A program made the translations under genes and the position numbers. A stretch of DNA of 64,000 nt from Odontocerum albicorne (lineage: Eukaryota > Arthropoda > Insecta > Trichoptera > Odontoceridae), in contig OX463844.1 of NCBI GenBank assembly GCA_949825065.1, positions 33,209,414 to 33,273,413 on the forward strand, in the 5' to 3' direction. Below, one piece after another: positions 33,672 through 44,420 of the stretch (positions are counted from its first letter, which is position 1; each line of letters starts with the position of its first letter). The notes below the pieces were generated by a model, which worked only from the letters and a program-made list of their open reading frames with translations, ran no database searches and was not told the origin of the DNA.

Positions 33672-33948
33672 TATTACTTTTTTTATATTATTTATAGTTA
33701 TGGCATTAACATTGTGGAGGTTTAAAGGCATTGTAATTTGTTTTATCAAACACCGTTTATTCCACTTTATGTAACGGTATAACCCTACCGGTTTCAAGGC
33801 TTTCACCTCATTATCAGGGGAGCAAAAACAAAACTTGTTTGTGCTTCCCTGATAATGAGGTGAAAGCCTTGAAACCAGTAGGGTTACACTGTTACATAAA
33901 GTGAAATAAACAATGTTTGATAAAACAAATTACAAAATATTACTTTTA
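33672..33948 (+). mobile_element. Penelope-like element inverted-repeat unit, copy 2
   Basis: Unit 33682-33938 between 10-bp direct repeats (33672-33681 and 33939-33948). Both arms are complete: TAACCCTACCGGTTTCAAGG in the left arm is mirrored by CCTTGAAACCAGTAGGGTTA in the right, with a short loop near 33830. The hammerhead box is CTGATAA here instead of CTGAAGA, so this copy's core is broken. Confidence 0.85.
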
Positions 33949-33994
33949 AATAAAAAACGATTTTCAATATAATAATCGTTCTTTATAGCCTAGC

Positions 33995-34092
33995 CGTGGC
34001 TTAGTTTAAAAGTGGCGTATCTCTGGGAAATCAAACCCGCAACCAGGGGATTGCGTGTTTGGTTTCCCATGATATCCAGTTCTTTTTAAAGT
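33995..34092 (+). repeat. SINE1 5' part, split by a Penelope-like unit
   Basis: The diverged tRNA-like head GCCGTGGCTTAGTTTAAAAG and a B-box-like GGTTTCCC are followed by CAGTTCTTTTTAAAGTT. The element resumes at 34369. Confidence 0.6.
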
Positions 34093-34368
34093 TCTCTAGT
34101 ATGTATATTGTTTATAGTTAAGGCATTTCGTTGTGGAGGTTTAAAGACATTGTAATTTATTTTATCAAACACTGTTTATTCCACTTTTTTGTAACGGTAT
34201 AACCCTACCGGTTTCAAGGCTTTCGCCTCGTCTTCAGGAAAGCACAAACAAGTCTTGTTTGTGCTCCCCTGAAGATGAGGTGAAAGCCTTGAAACCGGTA
34301 GGGTTATTCCGTTATAAAAAGTGGAATAAACAGGGTTTGATAAAATAAATTACAAACTCTCTAGTATG
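34093..34368 (+). mobile_element. Penelope-like element inverted-repeat unit, copy 3
   Basis: Unit 34104-34357 between 11-bp direct repeats TCTCTAGTATG (34093-34103 and 34358-34368). The arms are mirror images around ACAAACAAGTCTTGTTTGTG. The right arm keeps the intact core CTGAAGA (34269-34275), GAGG/CCTT stem and GAAA, then CCGGTAGGG. It was inserted into a SINE1 in the same orientation as copy 2, about 165 bp upstream. Confidence 0.88.
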
Positions 34369-34475
34369 ATTTTCACATTAGACTTGCTTAACATCTTTCT
34401 AGTTAATGGGAACGGATTGCCACATGGCAATATACCCGTCAGGCTATATATAGTATGTATATACAACGAAAATAA
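34369..34475 (+). repeat. SINE1 3' part after the Penelope-like insertion
   Basis: TTTTCACATTAGACTTG, GGAACGGATTGCCACATGGC, AATATACCCGTCAGGC and TATACAACGAAAAT are the SINE1 body and tail. Confidence 0.65.
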
Positions 34476-34559
34476 TTTTGGAGCATTTCAATGAAATATT
34501 CTTCTAAAAATTCCTGTTTTTGGAATTGTATTAGATTTTTATGCTGTATGAATAATGTT

Positions 34560-34670
34560 AATGTAGAAAATGTATGAATGTGGAAGAGGCAAAGGATTTG
34601 TATGATAAGCAAGTCTGGCTTTCTATCATCTTTGCCTACACCGTCAGGGAGATGGTGTGATGGTATGTAA
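34560..34670 (+). mobile_element. RTE 3' end fragment
   Basis: ATGTATGAATGTGGAAGAGG, AAGTCTGGCTTTCTATCATC, TTTGCCTACACCGTCAGG and GGTGTGATGGTATGTAAG: the last 110 bp of the family. Confidence 0.75.
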
Positions 34671-36011
34671 GTATTTTCATTATTTAATCAATACAACATG
34701 TTTTGAATCAATTATTATTATTCGTATTAGTTAAGTAAGGAAGAGAAAACAAAACCTCGTTCCGTTCCCCCAAAGACCCACTCATTTTGAGTCTATCATA
34801 TGTACATATGATAATATGTGCTGGGAAGTTAGTTGGTGGGGGCAGTAACACTTAATTCAGTATAATTTGTAACAAAGTATATTAAGAACCGATTTGTATG
34901 AAATGCTCTTGCCTCAAAGTGTTATCAAGAATTATAAATATGATACAAAAGAGCAGAGAAATATTTCGCCTCGAGCATACAAAATTAGTTGAAGTTCAAA
35001 TCGCAGACGTTAGTTTTTACTCTTCTCTTGTTCAGTGATGAAATTCTAAGCAAATAAAATTCGTTCTATGCTATATTTCGAATTCACTCATCACGTTTCA
35101 GATATCAAAAAATATACTCCATATATCGTCTTACAAACCGACGCCACAAACTTCTCTTTTTCTTAGTGCGAATATCCTTGGATTTTTTGAGAGTTATTCC
35201 GAATTTTTCAATTTAGCTAATTTACTTTTTATTCGTACTTTATTTAGCAATCAAAGTAAACTTTATGGGTTCGTATGTTTTTATAAAAAAAATCATACTT
35301 TCGAAGTTGATTAAAATTAGAAAATCTTTTTCGTGTAGTTTAGTATTTCAAATATTATAAGCTAAAACAAACCCCCAACACTGTGTGTTGACGGCTTAAA
35401 CGCAGTCAAAAAACATCAATATTTTATTCAAAAAAAAATCGACATTTTCCCATGCCTTTTAACAAAAAAATTAGAGATATCATTGAGCGAAAGTTCAAAA
35501 TTAGTTTTCCAGCCTTGCTTCTAGCAAAAACGATGGAAAATAAGTCTTTAAAATAAATTCTTCTCTTCTCTCTGCTTATTTTGGTAAGGATTTTGTTTTT
35601 TTTTAAATTTTAATTAAACTGTCATTTAATTAATTAAACTATCGATTTTTTTTTTCTTTCTTTCTGTCATCAATCGTGTTAGTTGTTTGTATTATAAATT
35701 ACTTGTTTTTTTAATTGGTAATTATTTGAAGAATGAAAGTAAATATTACTTTTGAATATATGATAATAAATTGATTTCATTTGTAATATTATCCATTTAT
35801 TTAATCCTATAAAAGTATTATCGACGATCTCCAAGAATATGTCTTTATACCGGTAAATATCAGACAGTTTTAGTTTCGTAGATTAGCGATAAAATTATGT
35901 TGAATTATACTAGTGTGTAGATGATTACTGCGCGAAACGCGTCAATGTATAATAAATAATACATATCATCATTCCATATGCTTTTTGGTGTGCATAGCCT
36001 CGCGGTTTTTT
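34671..36011. other. unassigned DNA with a 20-bp palindrome
   Basis: A perfect palindrome TATCATATGTACATATGATA occupies 34794-34813. Otherwise AT-rich with no element recognised. Confidence 0.4.
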
Positions 36012-36360
36012 TTTAAGTGCATGGCCGCGTGGTAGCACACTGGACTTTCGTGCGAGAGTTCGCCGGTTCTAATCCCGCATTGTGTTACTCCCCTGGAATG
36101 AAACAGATTTTTTTCCGCCTAGTATTCGCGGGTATAAGGATACCTTTGACTTCGGTCATCTATTTTCTTTAAAAAATAGGAGAAAACATGCAGGTGCGCT
36201 CCGATCATCTCACTAAGTTATACCATTGGATCTAGTACGGCGGTGTAGCTCACTTAAAACAAACTCCACGGCACAGGTTCGCTTTTCGACTAAATGGACT
36301 TTGTAATGGCTAGGGAATCCTCGACCACGAGGCCTAGCAACGACGACGATATCCTTTTTG
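36012..36360 (+). repeat. SINE3 copy
   Basis: The head GGCCGCGTGGTAGCACACTG and CGCCGGTTCTAATCCCGC is followed by the body GGGTATAAGGATACCTTTGA, GTGCGCTCCGATCATCTCAC and GATCTAGTACGGCGGTGTAG, and the tail CCTCGACCACGAGGCCTAGC. The open frame 36294-36605 that starts in the tail is not a gene. Confidence 0.85.
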
Positions 36361-36883
36361 GGGTTGGCACGAAGAACCGAACTCCATACGTTTATATGGG
36401 TGTTCATGCACGTATGTATATACTTCGCTTCATTTATATCAATATATCTTACTTTATACAATATTCTGTTTCTCATACTTCTTGCCTCAACCTCAGTTTA
36501 AATTTATCCTACTTCCTTTCACTCTTTTCTCGGTCTACATCTTCCTCGCTCCCGGTTCGAAAAAAAATATATGTAAAATATCGATATTTTGAAATACCAA
36601 TATAAAAGCACTCATAATTAATTCAAAAATCACATTAATAGCATCGTGATGTTTATCTTGCGAAAAGAATATGTTTTTCTTCTTTTAACCATATTACTGA
36701 AATTAACACAGTAATTTTCATTTATTATAACACTGTCATATAAATACTTCTTTCTTGTAAGCAATTTTCTCCAAACAACCACCCCTTGTTTCCGAATGAT
36801 TATTGGTATCCATGACCGTGTTTTTACTGAAATGTCTGGAGGTGGTGTTAAATGATAGTTTTGTTGCATTTGAAAATTTCTGT
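36361..36883. other. AT-rich stretch, nothing recognised
   Basis: The minus-strand open frame at 36630-36869 has no domain. Confidence 0.3.
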
Positions 36884-37195
36884 GAAAGTACTGCCAACTT
36901 GCTGGGCTGTTTAAACTCCAGGCCTTATGCCACTTTATAAGAAAAATATTACTTTTCTGGTAGTAATTTTCCTTCTTCCGTGATGTCGGACCCTACGTTC
37001 GTCATCACTACCATTTTTTTCACTCAGGTGGGGACGGAGTCCCTTTAGGCAGTTCCGTCTTCGTCACTACGTGAATTCGCGCAAAAAATAAAAAAGATTT
37101 CAATATTCTAGTGTAGATCGCGCAGCATGGGGACTTATTTTGTCCCCCATAACAGCGTGAGTGGTGGTGGGATCAAACTGAACTGTAGTTTATTA
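36884..37195. repeat. unclassified dispersed repeat, copy 2
   Basis: Matches 8228-8560 in order: AAGTACTGCCAACTTGCTGG, CCTTCTTCCGTGATGTCGGA, CACTCAGGTGGGG, TTATTTTGTCCCCCATAACA and GTGGTGGGATCAAACTGAAC. Confidence 0.7.
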
Positions 37196-37316
37196 AAACA
37201 ATATTTAAAAAAAAAACTTAAAAATAAAATAAGAGTTATACCTCATGGAAAGTAATGTATGGTACAAATTTTGCCAAAGGTTTTATCTACGAGTACATAC
37301 AAATTTATATCTTAAC

Positions 37317-38350
37317 TAATCTTATTTATTATATTATTTATAGTTAAGGCATTAACGTTGTGGAGGTTTAAATACGAGTACATAGTAATTTGTTTTATCA
37401 AACACTGTTTATTCCACTTTTTGTAACGGTATAACCCTACCGGTTTCAAGGTGCACACCTCATATCAGGGGAGCACAAACAAGACTGAATTCTGTTCGAA
37501 CTGGTACCGCCATAAATTCGCCGCCTTTAACTGTATGCTCCATAGATAGCTCAGTATCCCATTAACCGACGACAATTTTAAAAAGTAATTAATAACCATA
37601 AAAAAATAGCTACAAATAATGGATACCTTGGAAGCCGCATTGATTCACTTTTAAAAAACAAAACAAAAAAAAACTCATGAAAGATCACATATTTAACAAC
37701 ACCTATAAGCATACCTATAAATGGAGCAAAGTCCTATTTATAAAAAAACATATACGAAATAACCAAAAAAAATCCAAGTCACATAAAGCCAGCTTTTTAC
37801 ACTAATTTTAATCTCCAGAAATTCTTATTTAAATGGAATACTTAGCAATAATGGTGTGTATAAACTTTTATGTGCTGACTGATAATTTCTACATAGGAAA
37901 GACAGGAAGATCATTTGAAAAGAGATTTCGTGAACACAAATCCGCCTTAACAAATCCTCTAATTTATTCTGAAATGGCTAATCATTGTCACCGTGAAAAC
38001 CATACTTTTTCTATCGATGATGCCAAATTCTTAGATATCAGTAGTAACGGAAATAAATTGGACAGATTAGAGACCCTAGAAATTTCTAAGTCAGTGCATC
38101 ATGATGAACATCTGGCAAACACATATATACCAAGAATCTCTCCGCCGCTCACCGAGGTCGTCCCATGCCTCCCTAATGCCCCCAACAGTTAGAAGCGTGT
38201 ATCTCGGTACCAGTTCGAACAGAATTCAGTGTTGTTTGTGCTCCCCTGAAGATGAGGTGAAAGCCTTGAAACCGGTAGGGTTATACCGTTACAAAAAGTG
38301 GAATACCATAAACAGTGTTGGATAAAACAAATTAAAATAATCTTATTTAT
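37317..38350 (+). mobile_element. Penelope-like element with inverted terminal repeats and endonuclease fragment, copy 4
   Basis: Unit 37330-38337 between 13-bp direct repeats TAATCTTATTTAT (37317-37329 and 38338-38350). Left arm about 37384-37508, right arm about 38205-38337, reverse complements of each other, including GAATTCTGTTCGAACTGGTA against its complement. The approximately 700 bp between the arms holds a GIY-YIG endonuclease remnant. The right arm has the intact hammerhead core (CTGAAGA 38246-38252, GAAA 38268-38271). The reverse transcriptase is missing, so this is a 5'-truncated or internally deleted copy. It links the coding-free units at 500, 33682 and 34104 to Penelope-like elements. 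Confidence 0.88.
37833..38192 (+). pseudogene. GIY-YIG endonuclease domain of a Penelope-like element, partial
   Basis: A 119-codon open frame with DNFYIGKTGRSFEKRFREHK at about residues 17-36: the YIG half of the GIY-YIG motif, followed by the conserved Arg (R31) and Glu-His (34-35). A later LDRLETLEIS segment fits the helix carrying the metal-binding Glu. The GIY half, normally in a Gly-Val-Tyr-x-Ile context a few residues earlier, is lost upstream of or in the first 15 codons. In Penelope-like elements this domain is the C-terminal part of a reverse-transcriptase polyprotein and nicks target DNA for priming. Here no reverse transcriptase precedes it. The start codon is only the first ATG of the open frame. 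Not expected to be functional. Confidence 0.8.
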
Positions 38351-38384
38351 ATATAATATTATAATTATGATTATATAACCCTAT

Positions 38385-38602
38385 AAAGTATATCATTTTA
38401 TTTTTATAATCTTAATATATGATTTGTTAACACATATATACTACTTATAACTAGATAACAATTCTCACAACTATTTATTAAGCAAGAACAAGACTTGAAC
38501 GAGTGGACTTAGTCCACTCGTTCAAGCTACTTGTATTACATCACATTCACTCAGACCTTGGTCCTCCCAGCTAATACTGTATCATATGTGGACTAGTCAG
38601 GC
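38385..38602 (-). repeat. unclassified repeat, inverted partner of 57848-58040
   Basis: Shares, in reverse orientation with 57848-58040, the blocks CTGGGAGGACCAA, GAGTGAATGTGATG, TTGTTCTTGCT, GAATTGTTATCTAGTTAT and ATCATATATTAAGATTATAA. This copy has an extra 19 bases that form a perfect 15-bp hairpin (38498-38530). Confidence 0.75.
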
Positions 38603-39430
38603 AATAGATGATGTGTTACGCGTTATAATTCTAATTAAAAATAAATTCCATACTCCTCCACGCTGAATTGTAATTTATATATGTATATCCAGTGTTTTTT
38701 TACATGAAACAATCCTTTTTGACTGAATTTTCATCAAGCTTTCATCGATTCTTATTTTACTTTTTACTTTCTATCCCAATGCAGTACGGCTGGTGTAAAT
38801 TTAGAACGCCGCACTGGAAATTTCACTTATCACTTTTCTCTTATTTCGTGTACATCTCGCATCTCTTCGCGTAACACAACACAGGGCTGAGTGCTACAAA
38901 GATAGCGGGGCGAGACCAAACATAAAAGTAAAATCTAGTACATTTTGTTTTTATTGGAAACTTTTTCGATTTTTAAAATTAACACTTCAAGAAAAATTAG
39001 GATTGGAGTTACAAATTTGATATTTGCCAATATATATTTTTTTCTGGGAGTCATCAAGTTTGACGAGCTGCTGCATCTCGGATTTGTTGATGTATGTATA
39101 TTAAAATGTGTATTTCGCTGGTTTAAGTAATTAGAACAGGCAATGGGCCTAGTGAGACGGCTAATACAAAACATTTATCTTATATATAATAGTATAAAAA
39201 CAAAATAAAAAGAGTAAAACTAGTTTGTTAATGAATCTGCAAGACTCTATCCCGAGGTTCCCGCTTGCTTAGCGTGAATGATTACCATGAGACTGACCAC
39301 CCACTAAAATATTATAGACTTCATGCAGATTGAAATACTCGTATATCGAAATATGTAGCTTCGTTTATTAGATGTATTTCTAAGAATTCGCAACTATTTT
39401 TAAGAATTTCATTACGTACCATTTTTATAT
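38603..39430. other. AT-rich stretch, nothing recognised
   Basis: Open frames at 38692-38874 and 38945-39174 have no domain. Confidence 0.35.
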
Positions 39431-39630
39431 TTGATATACTGACCTTTATGATGAAGGAGGCACAATTCTGACTTCGGTACTGAATTTCTTATCATCCACA
39501 CCACTGAATTTGCCATTTGTAATGAAAATTTGATACACTGACCTTTATGATGAAGAAAGCATAATGCTGACTTCGGTACTGAATTTCTTATCGTCCATAC
39601 CATTGGATTTGCCATTTAGAATGAAAATTT
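39431..39630. repeat. 99-bp tandem duplication
   Basis: 39431-39529 and 39530-39628 are direct repeats with about ten differences. The period is a multiple of three, and the minus strand stays open across both (39412-39615), giving a 33-residue peptide repeat containing VWMIRNSVPKSELCLLHHKG. No known domain. Confidence 0.85.
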
Positions 39631-39984
39631 GAATAGTGAGAATGAATTAGCCACTTAAAATTCTTGCTGAGCGTTTCGAGTCGGGTCATACTCGTATTTT
39701 AGCACCGAATGCAATTTCCGCTGGAAGACTTAACGGCAATGAATACTCTTAATATATTAAAAGGGTTTACCTTTTGCATTCCTCTTCGTATCAGGTATGT
39801 TAAATGGAAATGACACCTTAAGTGCAATTGTAGGGGGTGTAATGTTACCTGTGAAAACTTAACTTTTTCTGCATTTATAGTATGTAATTTTTCATATTGA
39901 CTTTAAAATGACGTAAAAAACACACAAACATTATAAAATTTATATAAAATCTTGTCACTTACGTAATTTTCAGAAAAAGTACAT

Positions 39985-40460
39985 AAACAATCACGCCGTT
40001 TCTTTGCTGGATAGGTAGAGAGGGCAGAGTCACAGACTATCCCATCTCGACACACACATTTTGTATCTTCTACATCCATCACCCTCTTATGGAGCTCTTA
40101 CGATTTTTCTTATGGAGCTCATATGGAGCTCTTACGATTTTTCTTATTTTTTTCTTTTTTCAAAATATTATTTACTTGATCCAACCATACCTGCCCTGGT
40201 CTTCCTCTATCACGCCTTCCATTCACATTTGCACTAAATATTTGTTTGGTCAGTCCTCATTCATTCGTTCTACGTGCACAAACCATCTCAGCGTGGTCTT
40301 CTTCATCTTACTCAATACATCAGCCTTTAGTTCACATTTATCTTTTACCACTTCATTCCGTATTATGTCATGCATTTACACTCATGCATTCTTCTCAGTG
40401 CACACATTTCTACAGCATTTATTCGGTTCCTTTCATTATTATAGAATATTAATAGTGAAA
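39985..40460 (-). mobile_element. RTE 3' fragment with a small internal duplication
   Basis: Reverse-oriented 3' end TCACGCCGTTTC, GGATAGGTAGAGAGGGCAGA, TTCTACATCCATCACCCTCT, TTACTTGATCCAACCATACC and ACAAACCATCTCAGCGTGGT. A piece ending CTCTTACGATTTTTCTTAT is repeated in tandem at 40087-40145. The plus-strand frames 40089-40514 are antisense by-products. Confidence 0.8.
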
Positions 40461-40653
40461 AGCGTAAACCGAGAGGAAACCCCTCTTGGCCCCTTCTCTG
40501 GAGCCACGCCGTAGTTTGAAAATTATAGTGATGGCACCGACAAAATGTTAGATACTACAGACATTGAACATACTTAAATTAGTTTCAGATTAAATAAATA
40601 TTTATTTATATACTCGGGCTATTGGAAAGTTATGGAAATCGCACGAAGTCTGT

Positions 40654-40735
40654 AATTCTGAGTATCACCTTTATTTTGGGTAAAACCTTATTTAATTTAA
40701 TTCTGAGTATCACCTACATTTTGGGTAAAACCTTA
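40654..40735. repeat. 45-bp tandem duplication
   Basis: AATTCTGAGTATCACCT...TTTTGGGTAAAACCTTA occurs at 40654 and 40699. It preserves reading frame in the surrounding 78-codon open frame (40622-40858), which has no recognised domain. Confidence 0.8.
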
Positions 40736-41169
40736 TGCTTGAAGGCATTCCTTAATTCTAATATACTCGTATATTTGCGCCTACCACGTATAAAAAAATC
40801 ACAAATAGTGGTGATCAGTCATTTCCTTAAGAAAACACATATTCCAGATAATTTCTAAAACAAATATATTATTTATCGAGTGCGGTTTATTCATAAAATA
40901 TCACCTTAAAATGTTTCTATTTGTTTTAATGCGGATAAAGTACCTTGTAATTGCCACAAAACAAATATAGTGGATTAAAGTTTAAAACTGAAATAAAATG
41001 ATCTCAATAATTAATAAGAAGTCTACAATGTACCACACCTTTAGTATTGGTAATGCATCCTTTTATGTTTTGACACATACTTAGATTATTATTATCAATA
41101 AATTATCAGTTTAGAAATATTAGTGATTTATTTACGAGTATTATTAAACGTTGCCTAAAAAAAAAAACA

Positions 41170-41585
41170 AATCATCATCACTACCATCACGCCATGTCTC
41201 CATTGGGGTAGGTAAACTGAACAGATATTCGCGTTATTAGATATTAGGATACATATTTTTCTTCTTCCAAGTCCACACGCCTCATCTGCATACTCTCCTA
41301 ATATAAGGGATTTTCGCTCTTTGTTCTTAAAGATTGATTAATTTGACCGTACCCCGTTTTTTAGGTTTACCTAAACTTTTTGCACCATGTATAATACTCG
41401 TTTACATTATTTTTTTAAAATCTCTCGTCATTATTTTTATGTGACCGAACCATCTCAATGTTCCATTGTTCATCATTGTATCGTCTTGTAATCTGCATTC
41501 TTTCCTGATGTACTAATTTCTTTTTCTATCATACATTGTTTTTCCTCACATTCTACGCAACGCTCTCATTTCTACCTTAATGATA
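41170..41585 (-). mobile_element. RTE 3' fragment
   Basis: Reverse-oriented: ACCATCACGCCATGTCTCCA, TTGGGGTAGGTAAACTGAAC, GACCGAACCATCTCAATGTT (Leu-Arg-Trp-Phe-Gly region) and GTAATCTGCATTCTTTCCTG. Confidence 0.7.
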
Positions 41586-44280
41586 AAAAGCGTAATATGA
41601 TTGTGGTTTTTGAGAACCGCGAGGCATTTTTAAGAAATCTTACCTTTATGAATTACCGAAAGAATGGTTGAAAAAAGAACAATAGTATATTTTGTTTGGT
41701 TCCTTTCCGTATCTTTCCACTTTCGCAGAAATTATCGAAGCAAGAAATCGGTTGTATGTTTCCACGCGGCATGTTGCCATTCCACCTAATGCCCCTCTTA
41801 TCTGCCTGATAATCCGACTGAATGCAACAATGGTATATTGGAAACCTACTCTTGGCACGGAAACAATGTATTTTCTGTCTTCAATTATTTCATACTAAAT
41901 TTTTATCGGTTTAATCATGATTGACTACGATCTAATTCTATTAGAATGAATCGATGTTAAAATAAATTATTCTATTCTTATTCTAACTTATTCTATGTTT
42001 AATATAAATATAAATAAATTATTTTTAATATAAATAAATTATTCTAACTTATTCTATGTTTTTATATAAGATACTCTTATAATTATAAACACGTACAAAA
42101 CCATAATAATGTGGTATATGGTATTCGATATCAGGATCCAACAAACTAGGTAATAGATTGCCGGGGTCATAGTGATTATATATCAGAATGATAATTTTGT
42201 GTGGAATCTGAAATTTAGTACATATAACGGATTATCTGGATCTATATATATTTTGCTTAATTCAAAATTACGTAATACAAATTTGAATTTATTAAGATAA
42301 TATCACTTCGATCAAAAATTTGGTAGAATTGCTTTGCATTTTATTTCTACATTTGTAGTTTTTTTACAGCGAGAAATATATACATTTCGAAATTATTGAT
42401 TGATTCATTTTCAAACCTCTTTTTTTAGAATAGAGAAATACCAAATCACTGGGCGGTTGACCAAGTGATTAAAATTTAAAATGATATCTTGCAGGGGAAA
42501 TATTTTAAATCCGTATTTAATTCGTTCATATTTTTTATGAACATCGCCCAAAAGCAACCATTTATAACAAATAAACTAATATTTACAACACATTAAAAAA
42601 AAACAAAATATGTCTTTAAGCAGTGGTTTCATTTCATAATAAGTTATTTGGTCTTTCCTTTTTCATCCCTACGTATCCAGATTACTGAAGGTATTTTAAG
42701 ACATCTTTTTTGTAATTTTAAAAGTGAATATTTTTAACTCACATCTTCCACTTTCGATGCCAATTTCAGAATAATATCCAACATTTTTTATGTCAACCAA
42801 AGAAATCGAAACTGTCGAAATATAAATTGTACGGAATAAAGCATTGTTTGTAACTGGCATGAGTATGAAGAATAAAACATATTTAAAAAAAATATTAATG
42901 ATCTAAGAATACGGTTTTTTGATCTGTTAATGAAATAGAGAAGTTGAAGGTTTTTCGAGCAAACCTAATTTAGTCACGGTCATTTACAGCGCGATCAGCC
43001 AAATAACACTTTATTGGGGATGTTTCTGGATTCATTGATGAATTGTAACATTTATTTGAGTGTTGAATCTAATCAATGACTGTTTTTGAACCTCTTTACA
43101 AGCTGTTTTACTCATGAATAGGTTAGCTTTTCACGCATATTTTTGTTTATTTCTCACTAATAGATAATTTCCCTTTTTATGTATTTTCTCAACGCCGACG
43201 TTTTTTCCATGACTTGTTTCGTTCAGAATCAACTTAAAGTAGGGCAATAATTCACATGTTTTTATTTTTCACTTTGAGAAATTAGCATTTTCCAAGATAA
43301 GTGCCATCATTTGTTGTTTTCTGGTTTTAGCGGGATGCTCCCAACGAGCATAAATTCGTTCCATTTATTTTCGGGACCTTTCCTCCATTATTATCATTAA
43401 TCAAAGAATGAATTAAACAGTTTCTGAAATGCGACACTCAACTTCGTCTTGCTAAGCGCTCATAAATGCTTTTGATGACTCGCAATTTTTTTCACAAATA
43501 CATTTTAGGCGCTGCAGCAGTTATATTGTTTTGAAAATATCATCAATCATGTTTCTGCTAACGATGAACGACAATCCTTTTGTATATTCGGGTGAACGTA
43601 TTTATTTAAAAACAATAGGGCATTTACTGATGTATAGCTGTTTTATTTTTCAAGTCATACACTCTTGGGAATATAATACTCGTATATACATATTTTTAAA
43701 TGTGAAATGATGTTCTGAGCAGAAACCGTCCTTTCATTTATCAGGCGAATTTCAAGGTGTTTTAGTTTTACTTTCTCTTTTAGAAGATTTGTTCAAAATA
43801 CGAGTAGCTTACGCGAATTCTACAAGCTCATTAACAGATACTTTATTTGACAGTTTGACAGCCATAATATGGCAAAATAATTGTTTTTTATGTTTAAAAA
43901 GAAACGCATTTCATTTTGAAGACTTGTTACTTTTTTGCATATAATCCATTTTCTTTTCCAACTTTTCTTCATTTCTGTTTAACAAAATTCCACATACTTA
44001 TACGGCGCATTTTGTTGAATATTTTACGATGAAAATCCTTAATATTAGTAAACGACAGTAAATTTCGAAGGAAAAATACCTGTAAGTAAAAAAGTAATAT
44101 GTTTTGTAGATTGGGCCGCTTTTTTCACATGGAATATTTACTTATGGCCACAATTCATGTCATTCAAGTAAACATTGTAATCGAAAGTATTAATTTGAAT
44201 AGATTCCCGGCGTGAGAGTAGTTATTTTTATAATGTCGCTATTTCAAAATTTAAATTGTTTGGAATAAGAATCCTCCTCA
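41586..44280. other. long AT-rich stretch, nothing firm
   Basis: About 2.7 kb. A local tandem of AAATAAATTATTCTAACTTA-type units lies at 41955-42060. The opposed 70-codon frames at 41646-41898 lie in a slightly less AT-rich patch without a domain. Nothing else was recognised. Confidence 0.35.
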
Positions 44281-44285
44281 ATAGA

Positions 44286-44420
44286 GGCAAGCAATGAGCG
44301 AGGAGCTTTTGGAAGCCTCTACATAGGCATTTGAGTGAATGACTGATGCGAATGTAGAGTTGTTATAAGGAAGTTTTGGATATGATTTTGATGCGAGAGT
44401 CGAGATTATTATTGGCTAAT
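44286..44420 (+). repeat. unclassified repeat fragment
   Basis: GAGCTTTTGGAAGCCTCTAC, TAGGCATTTGAGTGAATGAC and GAATGTAGAGTTG match the reverse complement of 51045-51130 (CCATACCTAAGTAGCTACCT, CAAAAGCTTCTTATTTCTCG). Confidence 0.45.

Noticed and set aside
34794..34813. 20-bp perfect palindrome as a regulator binding site
   Set aside because: Made only of TA, TG and CA steps in AT-rich DNA; a chance or simple-sequence origin cannot be excluded, and no promoter is nearby.
35910..35960. GATGATTACTGCGCGAAACG as a PLE-like repeat
   Set aside because: The box is TAGATGA rather than CTGANGA and there is no inverted partner.
36294..36605. 103-residue protein starting in the SINE3 tail
   Set aside because: Begins inside a repeat and runs into low-complexity AT-rich DNA.
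40089..40514. 141-residue plus-strand protein
   Set aside because: Lies antisense over an RTE tail, and the RTE reading on the minus strand explains the sequence.
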